A stretch of 64,000 nucleotides of DNA. Source: Ficedula albicollis. Taxonomy: Eukaryota; Chordata; Aves; Passeriformes; Muscicapidae. This document shows positions 16,780 through 33,090 of this stretch, in pieces. The stretch's first letter is position 1. Every line of letters begins with the position of its first letter. The notes under the pieces were generated by a model, which made no database searches, was not told the origin of the DNA, and worked only from the letters and a program-made list of their open reading frames with translations. The translations under genes and the position numbers were made by a program. The stretch spans positions 11,685,643 to 11,749,642 of the forward strand of contig NC_021674.1 in the NCBI RefSeq assembly GCF_000247815.1, read 5' to 3'.

Positions 16780-16815
16780 GGGGGGGGGTGTGTGTGTGTG
16801 TGCGCGCGCGTGTGC
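16780..16815. repeat. G-run plus (TG)n(CG)n alternating tract
   Basis: About nine G bases are followed by alternating TG and then CG dinucleotides. Such alternating purine-pyrimidine tracts can adopt Z-DNA, and the locus is likely length-variable. Confidence 0.9.
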
Positions 16816-17244
16816 AAGAAGAGCACCTCAGTTAAGCCCCGGGCACCAGAAAAAATTCTGGAGTTCAGCACCAAAAAAGTCACTGGGAGTATCTACCAAT
16901 TGTATTATCATTTTTAGCAGCAACAAACAACCACTGGGAAAAGGAGACAATCTCTCCCATCATTCAGCTACACAATTCCATAACAACCTCACAAGCAACA
17001 GATAAACATACAAATAATTTAGAATAATTAAGTAAATATTATTTCATCAGACGGTGAATCAATTAAATTTTCTTAAAGCAAGTATGTGTAACAAAAAATA
17101 TTTTTTACACAAATTGTGAGAACTTTACCATCCCATTAAAACAATATAGAAAACACCTCCAACCCCCTAAAAACAAAATGAAACAATAACAAAGGAACAA
17201 AACAAAATAAAAAAAAAAAAAACACACACCAACCTAAACCACAT

Positions 17245-17891
<647 letters not shown>

Positions 17892-20864
17892 GAGAAAAGA
17901 AGCCAAACAGAAATCAGACCCCAGACATTCTTTGGAGACAGTTGGTCAGTACTTGACTCAGTTAATTAACCATAACTCATTTAGTCTGAGGCAGTCAGTG
18001 CTGTAAGAATAAAGGGGGTGGGGGAAGGATGGTAACCCAGAAGTGGCTTTGCCAGTCCTACATGTTATTGACAAAGATAAATAAAATTTTGGCTGTGCCT
18101 GTCTCCTGCTTGGAGCAATAGAGCACCTCAGGGTATCCTGTCACTTTTTTTATGTTCTGCTGTGTTTTCAAAGTATCTCTCAAGATGTTAATATCCTGTA
18201 AGTTTTCACATCTCAAACAACCTTCTCTCCAAGATCATTTAACCCATGACAATTTCCTTTGCTATTTACCTCTCTGCTCTTGCTTCATATGGTAGCAACT
18301 CTGCTCTGGGACAGAGCCAGAACTAAACTCCAAAGACATGAGTTTCAGTACCTTCTTATATTAAGAGAATCTTGGGCAATTAGAGCTGTAATATTCTTGT
18401 TTCAGTTGCTTCCCATGTAAAATGGCATACTCTTATAAGTACTAGTTTAGTTATTTTATCTACTGATAGGATTAATTTAATTAATGGTTGCACAACACCA
18501 TGGACTTTGATATAAAATGCTTAACTGTAAAATGCCAAGAGCCATTGCAAACATATGTTAATGGGTATATCTACACATGTAATATATCTTCGTGCAATCA
18601 GGCACCTCCTTAGCAGCAAATATTAGTTAAATGTTGTCATATATTTATGCAATATAAGATGGAAATCTCTTCTTCTTATCAGTATATCTTCCCTAAACTC
18701 ATAAACATTTTGATTCAGATAGAGTCTGTGAATCTAAATGGCCATGGTATACTTCTGAGATGGATAAATATTGCTGACAGCAATTAGCACTGCTTACAAA
18801 AGGCCACTTTGCCTCACTCCTGATTTACAGCCCATCTCTCCTTTTAAGCACGTAACCAAACAGGTTGACTGCTATTGTCACACAGGAACCTGGTGTCACA
18901 TCAGCTCCAGAAACAGAGATAAAAGCTATGAGCTAAAGTTTGCTATTTAAAAAACAACATTAACATGCAGTGTGACCCAGACACAAATTATCAGTACTTA
19001 AACCTCGCAGATGAAGAAGGGGCAAGGCATTGCTAAACACTGAGATCCTGATTTTCAGTAAGGCACTTCAGCATTATTTTTAAGTCTATGTTCACATAAC
19101 AAAATGGCTACATAATCATGTGCGCAAGTGCTCAGCTCATGCATCTAAAAGCAGAGTCAGGAAATCAAGTTTGAATGAAGTAGAGCTATAAGAGCAACTT
19201 GGAGCAAAATTAGTTGGTTACTGAGAAGATCTACTCTAGAAGGCACAGAAGATGTAAATTACTCTAATGCAAGGATTCTAGCTCTTACCAACACTTTAGG
19301 AAGATCTGACTTCTTGCAATTCAAAACCTTTACTCCATGTCTGTTCAATGCTAGGCTGCCAAGCAAGAGCTGATAGACACAAAGTGCTTCACAGAGAGGT
19401 TTCTGCGATTACACCACACTGAAAAAGTCTTCCAGTTGACAGAAAAGCAGTCAGTTCCTTGAGAAAAATGTGTGCTTTATGGGAGAGAAGTCAACGGGTA
19501 ACATTTAGAAACAAAACTGTGACATTAAAGGACAGAAGGACAGGAGGGTCACAGTTTCTTCTTTCATTTTTTAACATAAGGTAGTAGGCTTGAAAAAAGC
19601 AAGGGAAGGACGCTTCAAGAAAAACATTTTCAGCAGAGCCAAGGAAAAGAGAACATTTTGGAACCCTGCTGTTTTTCTTATTTTTGTAAAGTTTTTTGAT
19701 TCTGCTAGCAGGAAGTCACAGACAGTAATCCTCACAAGATCAGGTCAGAGGCAAATCCTTTACTCATACCACCATAATCGGGAAAGGGCTCCTCTTGGGT
19801 CTTTACACAACAGCATAACGGTCACTTCACAACAAGGAGCAACTGCTCTGAGTGGGGTCAAGAGCTCTGTGGTAGACAGAAGACAAAGGATGACTTAAAC
19901 CTAGCAATAATTATGAGAAAGGAAAGCAAACAGCAATACACCTCTCTCACCCTTCCACCCAGGACCTCCCTCACTGACCTTTCAGGCAGCTGTGAAATAA
20001 GTTTTTTAATGCCAATTAATAAATGATGGAAGTTTATTGCTGGCAGAAATTGTTTTCCATCCAGCATGTGCTCATATGTTATCTTGCTTCTATGACATTA
20101 GCCAAGCAAGGAAAATGTAGGGTTTTAATTAATCACTCAACATTTCAGCCTTTAGAGCTTGAAAAACTGGTTTCTCTACCAAGGTAGAACATATTTAACA
20201 TGAATAATATATGTTCAGTTAGAAGGGGAAAAAAAGAGATTTAAAGAGAAAAAAATCCACTTGCTTTTCTGACATGGTTATATTCTGAACTATATCTTAA
20301 TTGTAGGAGAAATTGAATGGTTTTACAGTTAAGAGATGAAAAGTACATTTGTCTGAGAAGTCTGGCAGTTTAAATGGCAATATAAAAATTAAAATACGGA
20401 AATGCTGTCAAAATGAAGGTGTCGTAATCCATGACCACCATTTCATCAATGTTAACAGCCAATTCTTCTAAACCTGCAAATGTGTTCCAGTTCCGATTTT
20501 TGATACTTCACCCAAATTCTGAATTGACAGTTCCACTTCACAACTGGCTCAAAATAACTTCTAAATAGCTAAATTCAGTTGAAACACGGTTCTAAAATTA
20601 ATTGATACAGGAAAGCATCCCATGGGAATTCAACAGTCATGGTTATACCTAATTCACCATATCTTGGCTGCAGCTAAAGCCTTAAAAAGAAGTTCCTGCT
20701 GCACTTTGTGTTGCACAGTAGATAACAGAGACAGTACTAATGCACAGAGCAGATTTCAGAATCGCACTCCTCCATTTCACTGGCTTTTCATAAAGAATGA
20801 GTAGGTAGAAAGAAGGACCCTCTGTCATCAGGAAAGGAGAGGCTATATTCCATCTCTTTTACTA
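17892..20864. other. Intron 1, no supported feature
   Basis: Unique AT-rich sequence with no recognisable repeat, exon or RNA gene. Confidence 0.45.
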
Positions 20865-20869
20865 CCCAT

Positions 20870-21424
20870 TGTCCTAGGTTACAGTGTAAAGATGTGCCCA
20901 AAATATGTATTCTATCACCATCTGCTGAAACCAGGTGGGGCAGTGATTCTTCTCTCTCTGGGAGATATCCTCTGCTAATGGGCCATCTGTTAAAAAACAG
21001 GTGGGGCAATGTTCTTTATCTTTTCCATGACTCATTCTTCCTCCAAGAAAATATCTTCTGTTAATGGGTCATTGAGTCCCACTGCATGACTAATAAAATT
21101 ACATCATAAGATGCTCCACCCAGGGGGAGGAACCAAACACTTCCTACTTAAATAAAAACTGAATTTTGGAACACCAAGACAGTCCTTACCCACTGCTTTC
21201 CAGAGAACAAGAGCTACCAGGCCTTTCTACAGAAGCACTACTTCAACAACACCACTTCATCTGGACAGTTACTACCACCCTAACTAGTGGGGTGTCAGGT
21301 TGTATTCTGACTCTGTCAGTGGTTTTCTTTTGTACTATTGCATGTATTTTATTTTTCTCATTTTCCTATTAAATTGTATTTCTGACTTGGAGTCTCTCAC
21401 TGGTTTTGCTTTCAAACCATTACA
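20870..21424 (+). mobile_element. Solo LTR with 5-bp duplication
   Basis: A 555-bp LTR runs from TGTCCTAGGTTACA to CAAACCATTACA, flanked by CCCAT on both sides (20865-20869 and 21425-21429). A TATA-like 'ttaaataaaa' lies near 21139-21150 and an ATTAAA variant polyadenylation signal near 21369. An internal near-repeat of 'caggtggggcarTgwTcTT' occurs twice, about 67 bp apart (about 20933 and 21000). The duplication could be read as 6 bp (ACCCAT) if the LTR ends one base earlier. Confidence 0.8.
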
Positions 21425-21429
21425 CCCAT

Positions 21430-24400
21430 GTAAGGAAGAGATTTACCTCTTTGGCTCTAGTTTGGTATCCAACAATTATCTGAAACAGCAAATTTCTCCA
21501 CTTAATAATATTAATAATTAAATATGTATTTTCTGAGTTTCAGGTTTTCACAGATCGGTTCTTTGGAGAAAGCTGTTCTGACATATTATTATCTTATTCA
21601 CATGGTAAGCAAGTAATCTAGTTCAGTCATGAGTATCTGGGACACATTTGCCAACTGGTTTGATGTCAACACTGGAGTCACTATTTCCATTTGCCTTCTG
21701 TGGACAAAGTAGTTAAAAATGGAATATTTCCAGAGAAATTTTGTTTTAGAAAGTAGGTAATACAGCACAATGTCCCAGCTCACTCTTTGTGAAAGAGCTA
21801 TCACCACCCAATTTATTTATTTCTAATCACAGTGTATAAATTGAGAGAGTGGCCAAGCTTGTAATTTTATTTTTAAGTCCAAGCTCCTGCTACTTGCTGA
21901 ATACAGCCAACACAGCTGAGTTACACTGCTGAGCTACTGTCATAAATCTATGACCAAACTATATTTCACATTGCATAATAATCTGTGTGTCATGGCCACT
22001 CAGAATTTTACACTGTACATGCCGAATTCAGCTCTATCTGGAACAGTGCCTTCCGTTGCAAAACACAGCCTGAGTCTGCCGAACTGAAATTAAATCTCCA
22101 TTTCAGTAGCATAGGGTTTGCTTTTTCAGTGAACTCATGAGAGTTAAATGCAGAGCTCACCTTGGTTTACATGAGTAACACACTAGATTTGACAAATACT
22201 TGAGCAGTTCAGCCTCCTCCTGCCAGAGGCCATGGCTGGGTGGAAGTGTTGGGCTGCTCACTGTGGTATTTATAGCCACCATGCAGCAGCATCCTGTAGA
22301 TACCTGATCGATTTAATTATCTGAAAAAATTGGAAGGGAAAAAAAAATAAAAAAGATCAGGGTTTTTGATGACTGGAATAACACTTCAGGACAAAGGTAA
22401 ATTTTACATCTATTAACAGCACTGAATTTGCTACTATCGCTCACACGGAAACTACCCACCCATTCTGTGGAATGGAATGGCACAAAAGGGTTTCCCCTAT
22501 TATTATATTAAAATATAATAATATTTTACTAAGAACTGGCAGAATTTATCATTCATTTAACAATTTGACTTGATTTCCAGCTCAGAGAATTTTCCGTTTG
22601 GAAAACGACATTTCTCAGAACTTACTAATGGAAACTATCTACCAGATAAATTCTACTTATGTTTTGGCAACAACTTTGCAACTGCTTTATAACACATGTT
22701 TGAGACTTGAGTTGTATGTATCAATTTTAACTGAACAAGTCCATAGGTGGATGAGGTTAAGGGTCACATGCAAGCTTCTTTTTAGCTACACTAAGCAGTA
22801 ACTATTACCAGCATAGCTATTCAAAGAAGTCTAGAAGCTTCTATGCTGTTGCTTCTGCTTGGTTTTGTTTATTTGTTTTATTGAAATCAACATGGTCTTA
22901 CTGTTAAAAGTTCCAGTGGAAATTAAATTTCTGCTAATATTGTTTTGACTTGGAATGAGTTAAACATGTCACTACTCCTACACTGACAGCACTGCAATTG
23001 GATTTGCTTCCCCACTTTAACCACATCAGGATAGTTACAGCAGTAAAAGTTTTCCTAAGAGTTGGTAAGGTCTAATACCATGTCATCTGTTGTGTTTTGT
23101 GAAGAAGATAGAAGGCTATCTTTCACTTTCACACAACAGTTGGATTTTCAAAAATATAACATAAATTCAAACACCTCTGTCCTTTTCTGAAGGAGTCAAG
23201 CAGCAGACTCAGTCTCTGGGACCATTTGCCTGCTAATAAACTAATGCCAAGGATGCCACAGGATCTCAGAAGTAAGCATTTCAAGCTGGGAGTGAATTGA
23301 TAATTTCTTTAGGTCTAAGACTTCAATCTGGATTTGAACTCCCAAACTACAAACAAACTGCCCTCCCTCGTTTGCAGTACCCTAAACCATTTGGGTCTGG
23401 TTAGGCATGACAATAAGATCTGTCCATCCAGCCTGATGCAAAAACCCGAGTCTTCAAAGCAGGGGACTCTTGCAATAAACAGTTATCGTTTTGCTGCAAA
23501 GCTCTGCAGACAAAGGTCAGGGGACAGATTAAATTCTGGATATGTTAACAGATACAGATGTCCATATTGCCTCTCAGTAATGGATCTCAGACTGCTTTCA
23601 GCATCTGAAAAGCCTCCCTAGAAGAATGAGAGCTTTAAGTAGGACCATAGACAGAGCTACAGCATATGGGATCCCAAACATACAGAGGTAATTCATATAT
23701 CCGTATGTTGCAGAGCCTAGGAATAGTCTGAGTCATTTTCAAGAAAGCTAACTGGGCAGAAGGAAGGAGACCCCAGACTGACAGGCACTCTGGGCTAGAT
23801 GGCAGGAGATAAGCTAGTACATGGCATGTTCAGTCCCGATATGCTAGGATCACAGCATTCAGGGAATGCTGTCCACTTCTTACATGTTTTCTCCTTGACA
23901 TTGGCAAAACTAAATATAATGTAAATGAAAACCAGTAATTGCACATTCTCCATTGGACTGTAGCATAAAAAAAAAAAAAAAAGTGAAAAACAGAACTACA
24001 CTTGTGATGCAGTTCCTGGGTCTCTACATGTTCTATTTTGCAAATGGGTCCAAACAATATGGAATAAATAAAATTATAAATGCAGGCAGCTTTATAAACA
24101 GCCAGAATTCCATAAGTCTCTTTTTACTGAGCTGTAGTACAGGAAACAAAACAGAAATCTGTAAAGGTAAGGTTTAATCTGCATGTTTGGCCAAGAAACA
24201 ACTATACCACATATTTAAAACATTAATGAAGCAATTACAGTCAGGATCTACGGTAGGGGAGACTAATCTTATTGTTTTACACTTAAACAAGTGGAAAATC
24301 TGATAATGTAATTATTTTATAGGTCAAACAGAACACTCACCACCAACAAACAGTCTCTGGTAGAGAAGGAGCTTTACAGAAACTTGGCTAGGGATGTGCT

Positions 24401-24487
24401 TGAACCTGTGGTTTACAGATCTTCTCGATAACTTACAGCTTTCATGTGCATAATTGATTACATTTAATTATTTTTTATTAGTATTTA
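21430..24487. other. Intron 1, no supported feature
   Basis: No repeat family, exon or RNA gene recognised. Confidence 0.45.
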
Positions 24488-24540
24488 TAAAAAAACCAAA
24501 CCAACAAAAAAAAAAAAAAAACCAAACCAAAAAAAAACCC
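24488..24540. repeat. A-rich low-complexity tract (AACCAAACC-type)
   Basis: Long A-runs interrupted by repeated CCAAACC units. Simple low-complexity sequence. Confidence 0.85.
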
Positions 24541-27500
24541 ACCCTATTTTCCAGATTTAGAAGTTGATCAGCACAGAAGGGCATTTTAAGCTTTTAGTAT
24601 GTGCATCCCAGGACGAAATGTTCAGAATTCCTGACAGAAACCCCAGCAAAGTGCTCCCAAGGCTGCAACTTACTATTCTGCCTCTTGGTCAGCCTTCTAC
24701 ATCACATCAACTCCTACCTTACAGGCTCCCAGCCCAAATTCAGGAAAATGGATTGCTGCAGGAAGAAATATAGCTTCTTTATCTGTTAAGTTTTGCTTTT
24801 GGTAAGTCTGTATTTATGCAATGTAAAGGAAAATAAAAGACAAGAAAACCCAAATGCTCACAGTGTTTCGTCAAGAAATTTACTGGTTGGTTCCACAAAG
24901 CCTAGTCCTCAACCAGCAGCCTCCTAAGCAAAAAACAGGAATCAAAGAAGTCACAGCTGTGAGAGGTAGACTGAGTTTTGTAAGATTTAAAGGGATAAGG
25001 GATAAAGTGACACAACATGAAAAAAATCTATCAGCTTTAGGCAACAGACATAAAATTCTCCAAGTTTTCAAGTCCAGATTTTCTTATTTTAAAATCTGAG
25101 GCCACTGAATGTGTATTATTTAAAACCCATCACCTCAATGCTACTAGAAGCAGAATATTTAGCCTTTTAGTTATGGTGGCATTTTGTGGATTGTCTCAGT
25201 CTCACTGTTGTTGATTAAATGGAAAGAGATGCCTAAACTCTGATCTCCAAATAGAAAATGTTTCTAAATGCATCTTCCAACTCTCCTTGTTCAAAATTGA
25301 GAATTGCAAGGCCAGATCAGAAAGCAGCTTTTTTCATCCTGCATAAAGAAATGTTTTCTGGTGACAACCATGCCAAGAGGCAAATAAATCAAATGGGGGG
25401 GGAAAAAAAAACCTCAATTGAAATAAAAAACTTGGTTTTTTGCAGTTCTTACAATATTAAGGGACAACTCCTGAATGCTCAAATATGGTAAGACTACTAA
25501 CATTTCAAGAAAAAAAATATGTTTTATCACAGCATGTGCTTCACCAGAAATACATAGAATCAATTTTAGCAGGTAAAAATTGATTGAAAAATTGTGAATA
25601 TTAAAAATAAAAATCAAAGAGCACAATCAGCATTACAAAGGTGACTGTATTCAGGATTAGTTCAGGGAAGATTAAAGAAAAACTGACTACTGGTTTTCAC
25701 ACATTAGGATCCTAGACCTAAACAAAAGCATCTATTTATGTAAGCATCAAGCCTTTCTTAATCAATTCATCAAGCACTGAATTTAAAGCACACATTTAGC
25801 CTACCTGACATCTTGTAGTGCTCTCAGAATGATGGTAGGAAGCATGGCCAAAGAATCAATTAGAAAGCACATCATGCAGTCCGTAACATTAATCTTAAAT
25901 GCAATGCTTTCTCATGCATTTCTACAGTAATCTGCTGTTAAGTAAACGTAATATGCACTTGCTCAGAGATTGCTTGTTATTGGGAAAAAAAAAAAAGTGC
26001 ACTAAAAATACATAATTTAAAAAACAGCTCCCATAAAGTCATGTTTAAAGAGATCTGTGATACCCCAACAGGCACAAAACAATTCTTTCTCATACACAAC
26101 TTAAATTCACACACAATAAAAAAGAGGAATCTGCTCTTGTGTTCCTATTGGGAAAGTCCCTGCACTGAAATAAAGGTGAATATTTTCAGACCATGGCTCT
26201 TCTCCAATACGGGTAAAGTTAACTGGATTTGTTTTAAGAAAATAACTCAATACATCATCCAAACAGCATGTCTCATTTAAGTATTTAAAAGATCACCTCT
26301 CTTTGTGATGTAATTGGGGGGGGTGGGGTGCTGGTATTTTTTTAATATTTCATTACAATGTATATCTACATATCTACACAGAGTACTTTCCCTCAAGAGT
26401 TTCCCACTAACAGCTCTGTGCTTTTCTACTCACAGCCACATTCAACTTCCTGCACTGTCAACATCGCCATGAAAGCTGAGTTTGCAGACTGTAGGCTGCT
26501 AGACAAGCCTGATGATAGCAAAACAGAGAGGAGATTCTTCAGCAGTACTGAAGAGCCATGGGCATAAATGCTTCTATTAGTGGCCAATTATCATCACCCA
26601 AACCCCGTTAAGAATAGAGACTGCTATCAACCTCTCACAGACTATCCTCCAACACATCCACTAAAGTGTGAAACCCTACCAACTTTTCCTCTTCCCTAAA
26701 ATGACTGCCTTGCAGAAAGCAGAGTGCTATTTCCTCTTAACAGCTGGGGAGGAGGGGTGGGAAGCTTACTAGCTTTTCAGGGACTGGGGTAGTACAACCC
26801 AGAAAACTCAAGACAGTATGTACTGAGAACAGGACCCACTGCAACCACCTGCTGCCCCACGCCATGAGCATACACAAACACGCCATGGCTCTGCTGGGCT
26901 TCACTCCTAGAGACATTCGTGTCCACAGCCCCCTCCCCTCCCCACGGCTTGTCCTGGAAAGCAGGTACTCTCTCTTCTCTTGAACACTTGAGGGACTTCC
27001 CTCCAGTTCTCTCCTCAGATGATCTACAAGGCTGATTTCAATGAAGAAGCTGTATGTCTCCTAATGGGGCCAAGGAATCTTGGAGAGAAGCATGGTACAG
27101 GGGAGAGGATTCTAACAGTCCAGAAGCTGCATTTCTCCATCCTACAAAATCCTCTCTCTCCCTGTCTCTTCTCCACTTGGACCACAGGATCATTTGAAAG
27201 CATCTAGCAGAAGTCAAAAGAAATTGACCTATGCAGGAATGTACCCTCCTATCCTCACAAGGCCTTATCAGCCAGATAACCCCAGGATAGGAGGAAAGCA
27301 GCACAATCAGGAAGAGACAAGAAGAGGACAACTGTTGACCAAAAGCTGTATCTAAATCTCATATAACAAAACGGAATCCCCACAACGAATCCTTTCCCAA
27401 ATGTATCAGCAGCCCAGCTCTGTCACTATCACAAGGCTGTGAGCCTATAAAACGAGGCAACCTGAGGGAGTCTCACTTGATATGCTTTTTTAATTTTTAT

Positions 27501-28084
27501 TTTTAAATTGAGGTTTAAAGCCATTTCATTCATTCAAGTTCAGGGTGCCATTATCACTCATTTCCTTGGATGTAGGACCAGGCTGTCATTACATAACTGC
27601 CAAGAAAAGAAAAAAAAACAAAAACAAACAAGCAGCAGGAACACTCACAGCCCGCTTTCCTTTTGCACTCCTCCAAGCAAGTCTGCCAGGAACTGTATTG
27701 ACCAGGGCACTCTATCAGCCTCTCCCTGTTTTCACTCCAGGTCTTACTGTACCCTAAAATATTTAAAGGTCAAATTATTATTTGAATGGGAGAGATTTCT
27801 AGCAGAGGTGGACACTCTAGGAGCCGGGAAGGAACCTGCGAACTCTGGCTACGTTTGATTTCCTAGGACCTCAGGAGTGAAAACAACCTCCAATGGCACC
27901 TGAAGTTTCCCGACTTACAGTCATTTGCGAAAAGCATTCATTGCTCATCATGGGGTCACCCTATTACTCTAGGACAATAATAGGGATATTAACAAGCCCA
28001 CCAGCATAAAAAATTGAGTGCCAAAACCTCTATACAATTTTCTGTTTAAATTGTGTGCGGGCTTCTCCATGGAGATTGAGGCTT
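24541..28084. other. Intron 1, 5' part, no supported feature
   Basis: Unique sequence becoming CpG-richer towards 28 kb. G-runs at about 25395 and 26317 are ordinary short homopolymers. No exon recognised. Confidence 0.45.
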
Positions 28085-28478
28085 TCATTTTCTCGTGAGC
28101 GTTCCGAGCCGTTCCAGTCGCGATCAGAAAGCCCTAGGTGACAACCCCAGCCCCGCAGGATGGGAGCTCCTCCATGGCAGGATGCTTACATAGTAACTCA
28201 AAAGGCACCGAGTTACCATGTGGGAAATTCCGCTCTCCCTCCAGTCCAAGATAATCACCCTGCTACGCCAATACCGAGGAGCACTCGCAATGGCTCTTTG
28301 GCACCGCTATTCCTCAAAGCCCCTCGGGAAGCGGGAATTAACGCAGTCCCTTCCCGCAGGTGAGCAGCGGGCAGAACCGCGCCGGGGCCACCTCCGTGTC
28401 ACCGGCATGCCTACAGCACTGCACCCGAGCCCATCGTGAAGGGCACCGCAGCGCTCCCACCCTGCGCGGGAGGCTTAC

Positions 28479-30031
<1,553 letters not shown>

Positions 30032-30400
30032 CGGCTCCCGGAGCACTCCGCACGCCTCCCCAGCACCTCACCCACGCCTCGCTTCCACCTTCCACAGCCT
30101 TGCCCCTACAAAGCCGCACCTCCCGGCTGCACCCGCGCAGCACACACCAGCTCCCTCCTACTTCCAGCCGAGCTGTGTCCGAACCCCTCCGGGTACTGTC
30201 CCCGAGGAGCTGCGGGGGAAGGTTGCTGCGGAGAGGAAAACACCCGAAGCTGGAGCCTATACACGGGTGGCTGTAAGGACAGAAGAACGAAAGATTTTGG
30301 CGAGACCCTCACCGTCGGAGCCACCATCCAGCTTCTCTTTTCGACACAGTGAACCAAAAATATCTGGAGTTCCCCCCAAACCTCCCGTTCTAGCCAGAGT

Positions 30401-32144
30401 GCTGCACGAGCTGCTCACAGGCTCATCAGCAACCTGTCCTTTATCCCTCTTTTTACAAAAGCAAAGGGACAGGGAGGTGGTTAAGCAGTGATAGGGCAAA
30501 GCCAGGGGAAAACTTTAAAGCCAGGGCTCCTCACTCTCTATTGACTCCCCGTTTATGTTGCCAGGATGCTCAGGAACACACAGGTGTCCAGGCTCCCTGA
30601 GCAATCCCCACACAGTTTGCAGAGGATGACTGGCAGGAAAGTACGTGGGCCTTCTCTGCTCTGAGACAGCCAAGGACTGAGTGTTCCATGCTCTGGTGGG
30701 ATTGCAGAGGTAGCAGCACCTAAAAAGAATGGGAACTCGGTTCTGTAAGTAATCTGCCATCTGCAAAACTATGATTGGAAAGGAACAGTACAGATTACGT
30801 AAGTTTATGGCAAAGTATAGTTTAGCTTTTTCCTACAGATACATCTGTTAATTTGTCATACCAAAAGTTAATCCTTTGATGGATCCCTGAATGATCCACT
30901 AGGAAAGACTTGGGACACAGAAAGCACAATAATCTTTAAAACAAACAAAGTTATAGATTTACTGTAATCTTTCCTGCAAATGGTTAAATGGTCTACAGAT
31001 GTTAAATAAATTAGGGAAAACAAAGGGAAACATCAAAAATCACAAACAAGACTCTTCTTCTATTATCCTACAATGCTTTAGAAAACAACAGAAGAGCTGA
31101 CCGCATCATTATGAATCCCAATGAGCATTGGTTTGTCATGACAAATTATTGATTTCCTTCCTGTGGATAAAATAAATCCCTCTTCAAACAGAAAGGAAGT
31201 GGCATCTTGAAGCTTAATTCAAAGCCCAGTTACATCAACAGAAGTGTTGTAAATGAATGACAGATGTTGAAAAAATACCAAACATGAGGGAAAGGTAAAA
31301 CATGAGAAATGGCACACTAGAGAAGGAAAACAGCTTTGCAGTGTCATTAAGAGATTAGTATTAGTGCTGGTAGAATTCAGCTTTTAGATGCATGTTCTAA
31401 GTAGAGACAGTTATTGAAAAGAACTTTATATATTATTCCTTTAAACCAAATTGTTTGTTTTCATCAACAGTCAGCAACATCTCTCCTTACAATAGCTTTC
31501 CAGTATTAAAGAGTTTCCAGGTAACTTGGGGCCTGTGAGCTCCTGGATTAGTAATACCTACTGGTGGCTGCTTGACAGCCCTACTGGTTTCTGCCCACAG
31601 CTATTCCTTGGTATCAGAAACAAAAGGAAAACAAAAGTAAGGGAAAGGCCTTTTCTCTATTTTAAATTCCTGTTTATAGGTTTTTCTTTCCCCAGAAGTC
31701 TTCCCTCAGTTGACACACCTTTTTTTATTGCCAGTCCATAGAAAGAGGAACATCAATAACGAAGGGAATGGAGCAGCCCTCCTGGCTCCCTCTAACCAGC
31801 AAGGCAAGATCCTGCACATATTCAGATAACACAGGTCTGGGTAAGGGGTGTGACTAAATAATTTGCTGTGCATATTCTGACAGCCCCAGCTGCCACCTCT
31901 CAGTATTGCTCTGCAAGCTGGTGCCACTAAAGGGACATTGCCAACAAGGGAGCATCCACTGTCTGTAGCTTGTAAACCTTACAATGACGAGATCTGATGG
32001 CTTTGTCTATATGATGTTAAAAATAATAAAATTTTTAAAATTACTAGTTTAGGAAAGACTGGTTTGAAAAGTAAAATCTAAACACCAAGAAGAGAAAACT
32101 CTATCAAAAACAACAATTTAAATAAAAACAGTAGTGCTGATAAC
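30401..32144. other. Upstream intergenic sequence, no supported feature
   Basis: AT-rich sequence upstream of the CpG island. No gene recognised on either strand. Confidence 0.45.
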
Positions 32145-33090
32145 TACAGAAGTTTAAGACTAGACAGGACCACCGAGATTTCTAACCTAGTACTTTATGT
32201 TAACTGTAGGGCTTATTTGCATTAGATCTTGCATCTGGTCTGTGGTCCTTTATTTCCTTAACATACAAATGTTGAATTAACAATCAAGACTGACCTATTA
32301 CAGCTACTGGGGAAATGTTCCAATGACTGCTTACAGTCATTTGTAAAAAGTTGTATCTCTGTCTCTCTTTAAAATGCTGATCAGTCCTACATTGACTTCT
32401 GGGTTTTGTTATTATGGTTTTTTTTCATGCTGAACTATTATTTTCTCCCAGATGAGTTTTAAGATTGTGATGATAGAGTTAACATAGACATTCCCTTGAA
32501 TGTTGTCCTGTAAGGCATATTTTTCATCCCTTCAATCCTTCCCATAAATCTTTTTACTCCTTGAATTGTGAACTGTAGCTGCATCAGATATTTTTTCAGC
32601 AGAGGTCAGGCCAGTGTTAAATGGATATTTCATCACAATTCTATTCTTACTGGGTACCCAGTCTTTCACTAGTTGAGGATTTCATTCAGCCTCTGTGCTG
32701 CCGAGTCTCCCTGATGTGCAGCAATGCTAATACTGACTTGCAGATCTCTCATCCTCCCTGAGCCCTCTTCAGGCCTGCTGCTCTCTAGGACAGGTTATTG
32801 TATTCTGCATTTGTACCTAGATATTTATTACTCTACTTGGTCAAAATACACCTAATTTACCTGCATGGAGCTTTCCAAAGCTTTCTAAAGTGCAGAGATC
32901 GCTCAGCACTAATCTCTTTTATATTTTATGGCTTTCTTCTTTAACCTGCTCACTTTATTAGTAATGAGTTTATATTGATGTATTGGATTAGCAAGATTTT
33001 ACAGAGAGAATTTCTTGACCCCAATCCTTTGGAACCTCTGCAGAATCAAATCAACTCCAGCAATGATTCCCAGTTTGTAATTATACATAA
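32145..33090 (-). mobile_element. Ancient CR1 LINE remnant (antisense to the window)
   Basis: Phrases such as 'ttaagactagacaggacca', 'aatgttccaatgactgcttac', 'tttgtacctagatatttattac' and 'gatcgctcagcactaatct' appear in the same order as in the old CR1 family of turtles and crocodilians that I remember. Divergence is high. The boundaries are approximate and the right end is uncertain. Confidence 0.5.
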
